A stretch of DNA of 64,000 nt from Acanthococcus lagerstroemiae (lineage: Eukaryota; Arthropoda; Insecta; Hemiptera; Eriococcidae). The position numbers and the translations under genes were made by a program. Below, piece after piece: positions 11,266 through 22,559 of this stretch. The notes beneath the pieces were generated by a model. That model saw only the letters and a list, made by a program, of their open reading frames with translations. It ran no database searches and had not been told where the DNA came from. The number at the start of each line of letters is the position of its first letter. Position 1 is the first letter of the stretch. The DNA lies in NCBI GenBank assembly GCA_031841125.1, contig CM063109.1, positions 69,136,914-69,200,913 of the forward strand, given 5' to 3'.

Positions 11266-14200
11266 CTCCGAACAGTTATAAAATTATTGTAATTAGTTCT
11301 AACTCCATTTCAATCAAATGGACGCTTCACTTGTGGACCCTTATATGTTTTCCAAACAATATCAATTGCGAAGAAATGGATTTCCCTTTGTGCTAAAAGG
11401 CCATTTTCGTGTAAAAATTGTTTGTATCCAAATTTAAAGCGATTTGAAATCTGTGCAAAAAGTTGGCAAAAAACTTCACATCTTCCAATTTTTACAGCAT
11501 GTTAATATTTTTAAAATGAGCCAAGAAACATCCGACATCAACAACCTTTTTCGAGCGAAGACTGTACCTGATAAAATTTAAAAAAATGCTGAGAATAGCT
11601 GCGAATTTAAAGCAAAAGAAAATGTATGAAAATACATCAGAACCATGTATTGAAAAAGGAAAGAATTTGTTCCTCTGTGCGCTCATAAATTACCAAATAA
11701 GTAAACAGCTGAAAGCAACAAACAGCGTAAAATTGAAAAATCGCCAACAGACAAAAATGGTTCAAAACTGACAGAAAGTTAGAGCTGCCAATGAACTCAA
11801 AATGGTCAAACAGCTCGAGTCTTAAAGTGATAAAATTTGTCCAAAATGATTAAAAACGTCCGAAGAACATCGAGCACAATATTGTGTAACGATAATCGCA
11901 CAGAAGAAGCACGAGATATGGAATAACGACGTTTATTTCACGAGAACACACCGAAACACAAACCAGTAAAATCGGTTCTAAAACGCACAATTATCGCATA
12001 CAAAACTAGACTGTGTACGGCGACGGCCAGTGGCCTTTATATACCCTGGCATTATCGGCGAATCTCCTTATCGCTCTGTTTATCGATCTACTAACGATCA
12101 ATAATGAAGATCAACCACACAACCAAATACGACCACAAACAACCAACAAGAACTGACTATAAAGACCGAAAACCATGGGTAGTAGGACTGAACACTGCGA
12201 AATCCAAAACTAAACACGATCATATAAATGGCCCAAAATTATTTAAAAAAAAAGAAAAAAGCAGTTTTACCTAATCTCGTATTTAAATTTTACTAAACAG
12301 AACCTACAACGACCAAAACCGACCAGAAGTGAACAAAACTTGCGCACAGCCCAAAACTGAAAAATGTCCTAAAAAAGTGATACACTGTCCAAACTGGTAA
12401 ACAACCCAAATTTTATGAACAATTACTGGTAGAAGACTTAAAATAAAAATATATAATTTAAAAAAAAAAAAATGAAAAACAGCTAGAAATTGGCACAATT
12501 AGGTGAATACGGAGAAAAGTTCCACCGCTCAGGCAAAAAATGTGCCCCAAAATAGGCTTATCAAAATATTCTCAATCAAAGTTTGAATCTGCCCATATCC
12601 AATCCTGGGTCAACAGTGTTACAAAATACAGTACTAATATTAGAAATGAAAGTTTTTAAACCACTGAATTTAAATTTGATATAATATCCACACTATTTCA
12701 AAATTCAGGCGTAAAATGGTGGTCTTGAGTGGGGGCTGCGTTTGTAAATTTTATAAGACAACAGTATTCATTGACTGGGTTATGAAGGTTGTCGAATTAA
12801 TTTAACCACAAATCAAGAATTTGGGGAGTCCTCGAGAAAGAGGTTCGGCGACAAAATATCTAGAATAGGATGTGCAGTTGCAACAAAATCAGGAGAGTGC
12901 GGTGTACCCTCCCTTGTTAAGAAAAAAATGTCTATTATTATTATTTATTATACAAAATGACAAAATCAGATTCACGCTGACAAAATTCCACGAAGAAAGG
13001 TTTCTACCCCCCCCCCCTTGTTGATTTCAGAAGTTTCATTATGAAAAGTGAATTAATTCATTTTACTAATCAATCAGAATCTAAATTCTAAATCATCTTC
13101 TCCCCCTCCTCCATCGCCAAGTTTAAAATGTTCAACCGGGTCTGACGACTGGCTGAATATAAAAGAGGAAGTTTTCGGGTTGCCAAATTCGTGGTTGATA
13201 CTATTTGTATTCTTTTTCAACCATTACAACATCTGGAGTGAGAAGGGTGGGTTTGGAAACGGAAAACCTCAAGAGATAACATGGGTTTCACTTGTCGATT
13301 TTCAAAGGCCACTGACCTACGAATGCGTGAATGTATTATTGTCATGTCCCTTTTCGAGGGTATAGTTTTAACGAAGTACACATAGACACGTTGCTGAACA
13401 ATGCTGGATAACACACTGGCAATGTCTTTTGGAAAACGAGGAGTACACTGCAAATATTTCGCTTAGCTGGCGAAAAAATCAGCGTTCTTGTTGCAGCGAA
13501 ATAAATACCGCTTATTCGTACAAATTATTTGAGATGCTGTGACGCGGAAACTCGTCGTCTTTGCAGTTCGCCCATAGTTACAGACATCCCAATTTAGATC
13601 TCTGTTGTAGTCGTTGAAACTACTCAGCGAACCTTTTGAGAACACCAGGTGCACTAGCTTTTGAAATATTACTTTTAACAAGCACGATTTAAGGTACTTG
13701 CCAGACTTTTCCTCGTCTTCAGTTTGGACTCGAATCAATTAAAACGCGATAACACAGAATAAACCTTTCTTCGCATTTGTATAATTCGACATGCAGCAAC
13801 AGAGGTAACTTAATAACGGGTAATTTACCAGCTAACACAACCCGTAATAATCGGACATTGCCGGCACAAACGGACTTCGGCTGTAAGGTCTGGGGGAACT
13901 AAGACGGCTATCCTCTCCAAAAAGTCGATCTAGGCCCCTCCACAATACGCCAATGACTACGGGACAACTTTGTGTTTACTTAGCGATAGATGTCCTGTAC
14001 GGAGTTGCAATTCGATTGGCCTCAAATACACATTCACGTCAGTTACATTACTTTTTTCCCCGCAAATGAAAAGATTAGAAATAAAAAGCTATTATCAGTA
14101 ATGATTCTCTATAAGTTATGGGTCATCAATTCATCAAAAATAACAAATGAATCAAGAGCAACTGATCAGTCAAACATAACTGAATAATCACTAGTACCTA

Positions 14201-15408
14201 ATCGATAAATCAAAAAACAATGATGAATTAAAATGTAGGTGATTGATCGACGAAATTAGTAGATCAAGATAATCGAATAATCGAAAAATAATCAAGTCAT
14301 TGAAAAACGCAGTCTTCTAACGCGCTTTAGTAGTAGTGAAAGAAAATAAGAGCAACCTACTCGAGTATTTTAAACATTTGTCGAGCAAATGCTTAAAAAA
14401 TAAATTCTCAGAATTTTGGAAATGTTCTTCGAGCAAGTCCTTGCTGATTATTGAACATTCGCTCTAAAGGAAAACTTGAAATAATCGAGTATTTCTTCTT
14501 TAACTCTGCGTTAACTCCGAATTAATTCCTCAAAAATAAATTGAGTTACGATTCAACTGACTTCAAAATGAATTATGTTCAACTCTAGATCATTCGCTCA
14601 AGAACTTCTAGCATTATCTTTTAGTATTTTTTTGCTTCTGACTTTGAAATGCTCGAGTACTTATTTAATGAGAACTTTTGCACAGTAAATTGTCCCGAAT
14701 AAGTCAAGAACACCAAATAATCTTTTATACATAATTGTGTGTTTTTATACAATTTTTCCTCCCTAAATTCAAATATAGCCGAGAAATGTTCTTTCAGGCA
14801 TAATTTTCGTGTAAAAGGTTTTTAAATTGGTCAAGAAGCTATTTTGGGTGTTATTCAGGCTCATTTTTAGATCAGTTACAAATCAGTTAAGAATTAGAAA
14901 ATGGGAACGTGTTTCTGGGTTAATTTTTTGAGTATCTTATATTCTGAAACTTACCTTTAAAAGATATGTACCTAAACTTTTTTTTTCGCTCAAATATGGC
15001 CTTTGGGAACTAAGTGAAGGCAATATTTTCTTCTAATATTGTTCAGAAAATATAGTTTTTCCTCACTTATTTTTTGTATTGATTCCGAATTTGCAAGCAT
15101 TTTTTGAACCGCATGAAAGTGACCTTTCATAGGTCAAAAAAATCAAAATGTAAAATTTAAATATCAAAAAAAAAACAAACTATGTTTCGAAATCAAAATG
15201 TTCAACATATTTTGAATCTGGCCTTGAAGATTCAACAAGAGCCCATTTTCATCCTGAAAGTTACATTTCAACAGTCAAAATAACCAGAATTTATGTGAAA
15301 AAGGTTTATATGCAAATTTTGAAATACGATCCGGAATCAGCAAAAAAACTCAAATCCAGGATACTGTTTTGTTTCTTAGATGTGTGAGATCCACACTTCA
15401 GCACTTTC

Positions 15409-15859
15409 AACCTTAACTTTCCGGGACAACCGGAGACGAAGCTTGAGCTTGAAAAAATTATTTGCTGGAGCCGGAGTTGGAGTATGAAAAAAATTATCTA
15501 GAGTCGAAGTCCGAGCTGGAGTTGGAATCAATTTTGGGTCTGACTCTTTAAACTCCTCCTTCCCTTCCTTTCCCTGCACCCGTCCATCCCTAAATAGACC
15601 AGAACCGGAGCTAAAATCACATTTTTGATCGAGCCGGAGCTGGAACCAGGGCCATCATGTATTTTTTGCCGAAGCTGGAACCAGAGCTCGATAAGAATTA
15701 TTTACTGAAGACAGATAGTGGAAAAAATATTTACTGGAGCTGTGGCCGGAGCCAGAGTCTAGAGAAAAATATTTACTAGAGCCAGAACTGAAGCTAAGTT
15801 AAAAAATTCTTCTGCAGTCGGATTCAAATTTGCTCCGGAGCCGGAGCCATGTTCGAACG
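15409..15859. repeat. Degenerate GGAGCC minisatellite (unit 2)
   Basis: This is the duplicate of the array at 10130-10580 and is nearly identical to it; one visible change is a single-base insertion in GCCGAAGCTGG near 15669. It is described separately because the low divergence here contrasts with the more diverged 5' part of the duplication. Confidence 0.65.
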
Positions 15860-16052
15860 GCTTCGGTTTTAAAGCCAAGTTCAGGCGCCTGGGTTTCACT
15901 GTCGAATTATAAAGTCCTAAATTTGAAGTATAAAGGGCCAAATATTTCTGTGTACTTTTTTTTGTAGCCAGTTTTTTGAAAATTAATTTTTTTGAAATTC
16001 AAACTTTAACTCAGTTTTTTCGGGTACGTTTCAATGTTAAAGGACTCCGAAC

Positions 16053-16545
16053 CAGTGGTGGAACCTTAGATTTTCTTCGTGTGTTGCTCGACTTTTTTAA
16101 ACTGGGGGGGGGACTCTTTTTTCTAATTTGCTCTCCACCCGAGTCCTGGAATCCGCCCTTTCGAGCATTACTTCAGAGACGTCGGGGTGGCTATTAGGGC
16201 TGTCTTAGCCCTCTTCCCTTCTGGCCGAAAAACCTCTGTCGAGTTGCTACATGGGCTCGAACCTGGACCTCCTGATTCTGAGACCAACGCGCTATCCACT
16301 GGGCCAAGGGGGAATTGCTAAATTATTCTGGTCAATTTATACAAAAAAAAAAAACAAAAAAAACCACGAAGGTAATATTGTTTGTAATATTATTTTAAAA
16401 CAAATATTTTAAAAAAAATTCGACCAACCCAAATTTAAATCCAAATATCCAAATAAACTTGTGTTTTTCAGTTATTTCTCGGAATTTCTTCAATTTCTTC
16501 GTGTGTTGCCCGAGCCTTAGGACAGTACTGAAGTTACCACCACTG
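16053..16545. mobile_element. hAT-type element with TSD CTCCGAAC, split by a SINE unit (duplicate)
   Basis: This is the second copy of the element at 10773-11265, with the same CAGTGGTGG ends, the same CTCCGAAC octamers (16045-16052 and 16546-16553) and the same internal 16-bp direct repeat (16072-16087 and 16494-16509). Both flanking sites are identical to those of copy 1. It therefore reached this place by the segmental duplication, not by an independent insertion. Confidence 0.85.
16102..16316 (-). mobile_element. tRNA-derived SINE, copy 2 (duplicate of copy 1)
   Basis: Same head and body as the SINE at 10822-11036, with one visible change in the A-box region (TTGGCCCAGTGG instead of TTGGCCGAGTGG). 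It was carried along by the tandem duplication. Confidence 0.85.
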
Positions 16546-16730
16546 CTCCGAACAGTTATAAAATTATTGTAATTAGTTCTAACTCCATTTCAATCAAATG
16601 GACGCTTCACTTGTGGACCCTTATATGTTTTCCAAACAATATCAATTGCGAAGAAATGGATTTCCCTTTGTGCTAAAAGGCCATTTTCGTGTAAAAATTG
16701 TTTGTATCCAAATTTAAAGCGATTTGAAAT

Positions 16731-18775
16731 CCATACCGAAAATTGGCTGAGAAATATGTACACTCCAAGTTTCTAAGTTTTAACCGACTCATGAGTAGTT
16801 AAGAAGTGAACATAGAAACAGCCAAAATGGCCATTTTGGCGAATAATTCAAAGTCTCCTTATAAGAACACGTGGTCGGGTGGACCATTCCCGACGCCATA
16901 TTCAAATTCAGCGTGACACAATACATCGGAATCACATATTAAAGTCCCAGAAATAGAAAACATGTTTGAATTTGTTCCTCGCAGAGTAATGAATACTCGA
17001 ATATGTTACCATCATAGTTAAGTTTGCTTCGACAACCTTTTTCGACAGTGCTTCCTTTGTGATCAAAAATTTTGGGGATGTTACGGGTTAGCATCCTCTA
17101 GGTCCATTCCGAGCCATATGTTTACCTTATGAAAAATCAATGTGCGCCGAGTTACTTGACGATAAAGTTCCAACGGAAATGAATGTGAATTAACGAAATT
17201 CCATGAAATTAGATGGGAACTTCTGGTAACATTCCCCAAGTAAGTTGCGGAATTACAACCACGCACGTCCAATTATTTGCCGTTGAGATATGGAAGAAAG
17301 GGTACCTTAAATTTTTGGCTCGGCAATGTGTTTCGGAGGCGCGAGAGGCGCACGTCCAATATAGCCGCCTCTTTAGATGCGCCTCATCACCACTGCCTCT
17401 CTATCTCACACATAACCTCGCACACTTCAGTTCAAGGAGTATTTATACATATTACATACCCGTACGTATCTTACTTATACACTTTCGGACGGAATTAAAT
17501 TGCGTCGGTTTTCCAAACCCTCGACTCTGCTCTATTCGGTTCACTATAACGGCGACCAGCACTAAGCCTGAACCGAGCACCGGAGTCCCGTATCACGTGA
17601 CACAGCGACGGATTAAGTTCACAATACGATCCCGTCCTTCCGTTAATAGGCCGAATTAGTGGAGTTTATTTTGATTTTTCCTCAATCTGAAAATCCACAT
17701 CTCCCGATTGTCGTCTTCGGACCAATTAAGAAGCTCAGTAGCTCTCGAGCGAGGCCGCTTTGCTGGCTCGTTTCAACCTTTAAATGTGAACGACCCGCGG
17801 TGCCTTGGCCGTGGAACGGGAAATTGACTCCGTGCATTTACTCGTGGAAAGTTTCATTCTTCGGTTATTAGAGTCATTTGTCAGAGAAACGGTTTCGTCT
17901 ACCGCTGTACCGATCCGCTCTCCGAGATCATGTGGGCTAAAAAAAATTAAATTTTCCCGCATTTAACCCACAGACGCCTGATGCTGGATTTATCGTTAAG
18001 CGTCGGGTAAGTTTAATATTAAACGATTAGCTCGCAATGAAAACTTTCGTTTAGGTGGGTCGTCGATTAAATCGACCATGTCGAACCGAGATGACGAAAC
18101 TGGAGGTGAAAATAGTTTCGGAGTCGAGCCGACAGTGGTGAATCGCTGCGTTGAAAACTTCGTCGCGTCGCTGCTTTTGGTAAATGGCTGTCTGTGGAAA
18201 GTCACGTTCTGGAATGTGAGGCTGGAACTTTCAAAGCTCAAAAAAAAAACACGTGCTTTTCCGACTTATTGGTACATTAGCAACGTATTACAAATTTTAT
18301 TCGTTGGTTGCAAGAGAAATCGAAGTCAGTTCTTATTTTCTTTGATTATGTATAGGGTGACTTTTATTTCGAATTATGAAAAGCAGACCCTGCCGTTTTA
18401 TTTCATCTTTTAAACGATAATTTCAACTCTGATAACATTAACACTAGTCAGATTGAAGTCAACTTTTCAAAAAATCGATGATCCTCGTAAGAAACTATCG
18501 ATGGCGTCGCATTCGCGGCATCATGATCAGCCATACCGGTCTGTGTCTTGTCCGTTTTGGGTGTAATAACGAAACTTTTTCACGTTTGTTTGGACGCTGA
18601 AAATTCCAGAGGCTGACTCGAAGGGATTTGGGCGAATGAAGGGACAACAAGATCACGCCGATCTCACCGCAATTCAGCTGAACTTAGCGGAACGCACACG
18701 GGACCGGATTGCCTTAAAACACGCGCAGAATGAAGAGGGAAAAAGTTGAAACACGACCCATGTGATACAGCATAT
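16731..18775. other. Low-copy DNA; CpG-containing island about 17200-18300
   Basis: Base composition shifts from AT-rich to nearly balanced with frequent CpG from about 17200 to 18300. The longest open frame (17213-17659, 148 codons) overlaps another forward frame, has no recognisable domain and lacks clear splice sites, so I leave it uncalled. At 18078 an ACCATG context starts a short frame with a GTAAAT donor-like word near 18180, but nothing else supports an exon. A conserved regulatory region or small unrecognised exons are possible. Confidence 0.35.
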
Positions 18776-20830
18776 CAAGAGTAGACCAGTTGGACACGAT
18801 AAATCCAATTTATTGCCGCGCCACTTCTTCCTCCATTTATTGGGGCAACTGTCAAAAATTGTGAATTTTTGATTCGATTAAATCGAAATTCAGGTAATAA
18901 TTATTATATAAATAATTAATGGTAATTAATCCATAATTAATTTCCTCACCTCGGATGAGGCCACACTGGGACAATGAGTGGAGCCGTGGTCCAATCAATT
19001 GGACCACGTCATGTTTACAGCAGCCCCAATTGGACCACGTCAGATTTACTGTGGTCTCCGCCCCTTTTTTAAGGGTCTAAGATCTGAAATACACGGGAGA
19101 TGTAAATTTGCCCGACACTTCGTTTTTCGCGTTTCGTACGTTAAGTTCAATTTATTGTTGACTGTTAAACTTTGCGCGTTTCTATATTGAGTGTGGTGGT
19201 GACATCGAGCAACAGAACCATTTCTCAGGTCAGATAGTTATTTAATTTATCCGTTTATTAACTGGCGTATTTATGTTACAATTGCGTTTCATGAGTCTTC
19301 TGCCCTTCTTGGTTATGTTATTGAGGAAAACGATCCTCCAAATTTGACAAATCACTTCGCCCTTTTCGTGGGCCCCCTCGTAAGAGAATTTCGATGATTC
19401 CTGAACTGGCTGCTTTACCTGTAATGGTACCTTGTCCCCGATGGACACAATTATTGGCTTCTCACAGGAGAGTCAGTACTTGAGGCTCGTAGCTTCTCTG
19501 ATTGTTCGTTTGACCTTAGTGGTCTACTGTCCCCGATGGACTTGATTGCTCTTAGTAGAGTCAATTTATTTACGTATAATTATCTGACATCTATGACTGA
19601 TGGCAATTTTATTTTGCCATCAGGAAAATGAAGAATCCCAAAGACCACAGGAGGAACAGTTGCCATAAGAAGAATTTCATTTGAAGATTCATCTGGAAGA
19701 AGTTTTGTTATGTTCTACACAATAAAATTCTGTTAACGAATTTTCCTTGTCCTTAATTGTGGGCAGTGATGAGAGTGGCCTATTGAATTTTCCACTGCGC
19801 AATGAATATTAAATTGGCTGGAATAATTTTTCCCTGGATGGGAGATTATTAAAATATTAATATTTTAATTAATATTAATATTTAATAATCAATAATTTAC
19901 TCTGCTCGTAATAATTATTCCACAGCAACGGCCAGAAAGCTACATCCGGCGACATACAGTCTGGCTATAATCGTACCGCGCGGAGCACAACCTTGTGTTG
20001 ATTCACTTTGTCAGTTTTAGTTCGTTTTTTAAAAAGTTCAAAATGGATTTGGTACAGAAAAGCAAGTGAATTTTCTCGTTGGTCGATTTTGAATACGATG
20101 AATATTCCTAGAACGTATTAAAGTAGAAGATGCTTTCGAGGAAAAACACTATTAGGATCAAATTTTGAACTGCATTTTTTTATCTTACAACTTCTCGCTT
20201 TCTCAACATTCTGAGATGTAGTATGATACTATGGCTTTCAAAATTTTCAAATTTAATATGCAACTACCTGCGAAGAAACAATGTTTTGGAGAAAAACATC
20301 CACATAGAGGGTCGGATTTGCCTAGTTACTCTTTAAACTTACTGACAGACTACCCCTCTTACATACCTATTATACACAGGGTGTTTCACGAACTGGTACC
20401 CCTACTTTTCTATTGCAAAGTCGCATCTAGATGGGACATACAGTCATATCCAGTTCAAACATTGAGGTCTCATTTATTTCGGAGTGAAAAAATTTTCCCT
20501 CCTCCCGAGGAATGGAACGTCCTACTTTAGAATTTTAAATAGAACATATTGAGAAAAATATCAAAGTATCGGTATCCTGAGTTGTTAAACTAGAAAATGC
20601 AATCATAATTTTGATCCGATTCCGATTTGGGCTCCAACATCCAAATTTTAGTCTTTCAAATAAAACAGTTCGACTCGTTCAGAAAATTGAACAAAGTATC
20701 AGAAAAGGAATATTTTAGTCGCTGAGTTCGAAAATTTCATCAATTTGATTCAACTTAACTTGAATCCTAAAATTAGGATTTGATTCCTTCAAGTGGACCC
20801 TCGATAGTAATTCTGATCCTTCGGATCCTA
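18776..20830. other. Unassigned palindrome- and repeat-rich zone, possibly an old element
   Basis: This stretch contains a near-perfect 22-bp palindrome (18986-19007, GTGGTCCAAT / ATTGGACCAC), a 31-bp tandem pair starting AATTGGACCACGTCA (18997 and 19028), and AT-rich palindromes around 18895-18945 and 19850-19900. It also contains a 95-bp spaced pair of TGTCCCCGATGGAC (19433 and 19528), a 10-bp-stem hairpin (19597-19623) and an AATAAA signal near 19719. A GTGGTGGTGACATCGAGC word near 19193 resembles a retrotransposon primer-binding site, but I find no paired LTRs. The rest (about 19990-20830) shows nothing recognisable. Confidence 0.35.
18986..19055. repeat. Palindrome plus 31-bp direct repeat
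   Basis: GTGGTCCAAT and ATTGGACCAC form an inverted pair with two central bases. The right half is then the start of a 31-bp unit beginning AATTGGACCACGTCA that recurs at 19028. Together this gives three TTGGACC/GGTCCAA half-sites within 55 bp. This could be a paired protein-binding site or the subterminal part of a transposon; no function can be assigned. Confidence 0.6.
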
Positions 20831-20844
20831 CATTAAGTCTCCGA

Positions 20845-21544
20845 CTACGTCGCCCACAGTGGGGCATGTGCCTCTGTCACCTTTCTCCATCTTCTTCTAT
20901 CTTGTGCCAGGCTTGCCCAGTTTGGACCGACTGCCCTGGAGATTTCATAGAGCCACTTTATCGAGGGACGTCCCTTCCTCCTTTAATGGTCCCTGGGAAC
21001 CCAATTCATAGCTGTTATGCTCCATTTATCCGTATTTCCCCTGCACATATGCTCAGCATATTTAAATTTTAGTTTTCTTGTGATATAATTTATATCAATC
21101 AGCCCAGAACTCCTTACAATTTCAATTTTGTTAATTTTGTCCTTCAGTTTGATGTCCGGGATACTACAAATCATGGAGAACTGGGTCACCTTCCAACCTT
21201 TATTTTAGCTTAAGCGGCAAGGCCTAGATTTGAAGCACTCTACACTATTCCAAATTTTCCTTTTAGTTTTTTTATTGATTTTTTCTTTTATGATATGCTT
21301 TGTTTGTCCAAAAGGCTTTCCATGAGTTAGTAATTCTGAGATTTATTTCTTTCTCTAATCCATTTTTGTTGAAGCTCATCGTTTGCCCCAGATATTTACA
21401 TTCCCTTACCTTGTTGATTTTTGCACTACCTAGAACTATTTCCACCAGCTCTTCGATGCCGTCCTCGCCCGCCAGTAGCGCTGTTTTGGAGGTATTAATT
21501 TTTATTCCCATTTTCTCGGATTCTTCAATCAGTTCCCCGAGCAT
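20845..21544 (-). pseudogene. 3' end of a non-LTR retrotransposon reverse transcriptase (RTE-like), decayed
   Basis: The minus-strand frame 21544-21272 reads as the late palm and thumb of a LINE reverse transcriptase, with KINTSKT, CKYLGQTMSFN and EKEINLRI blocks. After a frameshift or deletion in 21190-21271, the frame 21189-20848 continues with KLKFKYAEHMCR, GRPSIKWLYEI and WRKVTEAHAPLW, the usual C-terminal tail, ending at a TAG (20845-20847) that may be the original stop. One in-frame TAA interrupts it at 20983-20985. The catalytic half with the YxDD box is absent, so the copy is 5'-truncated and inactive. RTE clade is my best reading; a related insect clade is possible. Confidence 0.8.
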
Positions 21545-21558
21545 GCTTTTAATTTCTC

Positions 21559-21559
21559 A

Positions 21560-21616
<57 letters not shown>
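21559..21616. repeat. (AAT)n trinucleotide microsatellite
   Basis: About 19 consecutive AAT/ATA units form an uninterrupted tract. It abuts the 5' (truncated) side of the minus-strand LINE fragment rather than its 3' tail. It is therefore either an independent microsatellite or the tail of another, unrecognised retroposon. Confidence 0.95.
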
Positions 21617-21618
<2 letters not shown>

Positions 21619-22095
21619 AGAAAAAACTCTGGCATTTTCAAAATGAAAAGAACTCTGATCTTTTCCACGGCGAAGGAGAAAAAAGTTGTCATCTCCCGAC
21701 TGACCTCAGTTGGAAAGTTCATCGAAGTTCCGGGATACGGAGGAGGAGGGGGTCTGTGCCGTGACTAATTATGATCCCGCAAAGGACATGCTACATTTTG
21801 CAATTTCGTTGATCTTTTTTGTCAACCAGAAAGCGATAAGGAAAGTTACGAAGACCTGGAATTTTTCTGCACTTTTATTCATAACTCGTGCCTATAATCT
21901 GAAATTTTTCTACGTACAAACTTAATGTGTTAAGTGTATTTTATTTACCCATACCTTTGTTTCACAAAGTACAAGTACAGTGTATTCATTCAATGGCTTG
22001 TATACGAATTTTTTATTATAGTTTTCGACTACACATATAAACACAAGATAATTAAGCAAGTATATAATATAAGACATGAAGAAGCTAGTATCGAA
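21617..22095. other. Low-copy AT-rich DNA
   Basis: A short GC-richer segment at 21660-21770 is followed by AT-rich sequence. Open frames in this interval show no domain. No bounded element is recognised. Confidence 0.4.
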
Positions 22096-22291
22096 ACCAC
22101 CGCTTGCCATTTTACACCAGGGATGCAAATAGGCAAAATTTTACTGTACACGGGTGCTAGAATTATTGCTGCGCCTGTAAACATGCAGTATGTAATACAT
22201 ACAGCACATTGACAGGCGCAGCAAGATATTCCTGCACCCATGCATAGTATTTTCCTATTTGCACACTTGAAGTAAAATGGTGAGCGTTAGT
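22096..22291. mobile_element. Foldback MITE, ~195-bp imperfect hairpin
   Basis: The whole segment is an inverted repeat. CGCTTGCCATTTTAC and TGCAAATAGG on the left (22101-22133) pair with CGCTCACCATTTTAC and TGCAAATAGG on the reverse strand at the right (22252-22286). The inner arms containing GGGTGC and TTGCTGCGCCTGT also pair, leaving a small loop centred near 22195 (GTATGTAATACATAC is itself palindromic). A transcript across it would fold into a stem of about 80-90 bp. A MITE is the simplest reading; a hairpin small-RNA precursor is possible but untested. Confidence 0.75.
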
Positions 22292-22559
22292 TTTGATTCT
22301 AACCTCTTCAATTGCAAAACAATGAAGGAAGGATTTATTCAAGAGAAGGGATTATAATGATTAGTACTTGCATATTTTCTTCAGCATGTGCAGTGAGTAC
22401 AAGTTTGTTATAAGAAATAAATAAAGAAATAAAGAAGGCTACGAAAATTAACTACATATTAGATAAATTGCTACTTATACTAATTCTCGATCATTTCCAA
22501 GGGGGACAAAAAAGTTAAATCAAAATTTTAAGATCAGATTCGGAATTAAAATAAGAAAT

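Larger units (their letters stand above)
6161..11445. repeat. Tandem segmental duplication, unit 1 (~5.28 kb)
   Basis: This segment is repeated in direct orientation immediately downstream as 11446-16730. Corresponding positions are offset by about 5280-5293 bases because of small indels. Differences are scattered substitutions and indels: homopolymer lengths, a roughly 20-bp loss near 14355 in unit 2, and about one difference per 50 bp near 6600-6900. The last 1.3 kb of the two units differs by only a few bases. No gene is recognised inside. Contents are loose ATCGA/AATC word repeats (8860-9010), TACTCGAGTA palindromes (9069-9092 and nearby), a GGAGCC minisatellite and a hAT with a SINE inside. 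Confidence 0.95.
11446..16730. repeat. Tandem segmental duplication, unit 2 (~5.28 kb)
   Basis: This is the second copy of the 6161-11445 unit. The internal junction reads GATTTGAAATCTGTGC, a fusion of the unit end (GATTTGAAATCC at 16721-16731) with the unit start (GATTCGAAATCTGTGC at 6156-6171). The crossover therefore lies in a shared GATTYGAAATC word within dispersed repeat C. Unit 2 carries a longer C tract near 13009 and lost part of a 24-bp TACTCGAGTA-centred palindrome near 14355. The near-identity of the final 1.3 kb against a more diverged first part suggests later local homogenisation, or a mosaic of haplotypes in the assembly. Confidence 0.95.

Noticed and set aside
6161..16730. 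CRISPR array or satellite block
   Set aside because: There are only two units of 5.28 kb, with no short regular repeats and spacers.
17213..17659. Longest open frame (148 codons), possible gene
   Set aside because: It overlaps another forward frame, contains no domain, and its composition does not look like a conserved protein. Frames of this length arise by chance in a GC-balanced patch of this size.
19597..19623. Stem-loop followed by T-rich sequence as a transcription terminator
   Set aside because: The window is eukaryotic and no operon or bacterial gene is present; the hairpin is better listed as unexplained structure.
18960..19750. LTR retrotransposon (primer-binding-site-like word, hairpin and AATAAA)
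   Set aside because: No pair of long terminal repeats, no polypurine tract next to an LTR end, and no gag or pol coding sequence could be found.
21300..21764. 154-codon forward frame
   Set aside because: It is antisense to the reverse transcriptase relic and passes through the (AAT)n tract, which supplies a long isoleucine run.
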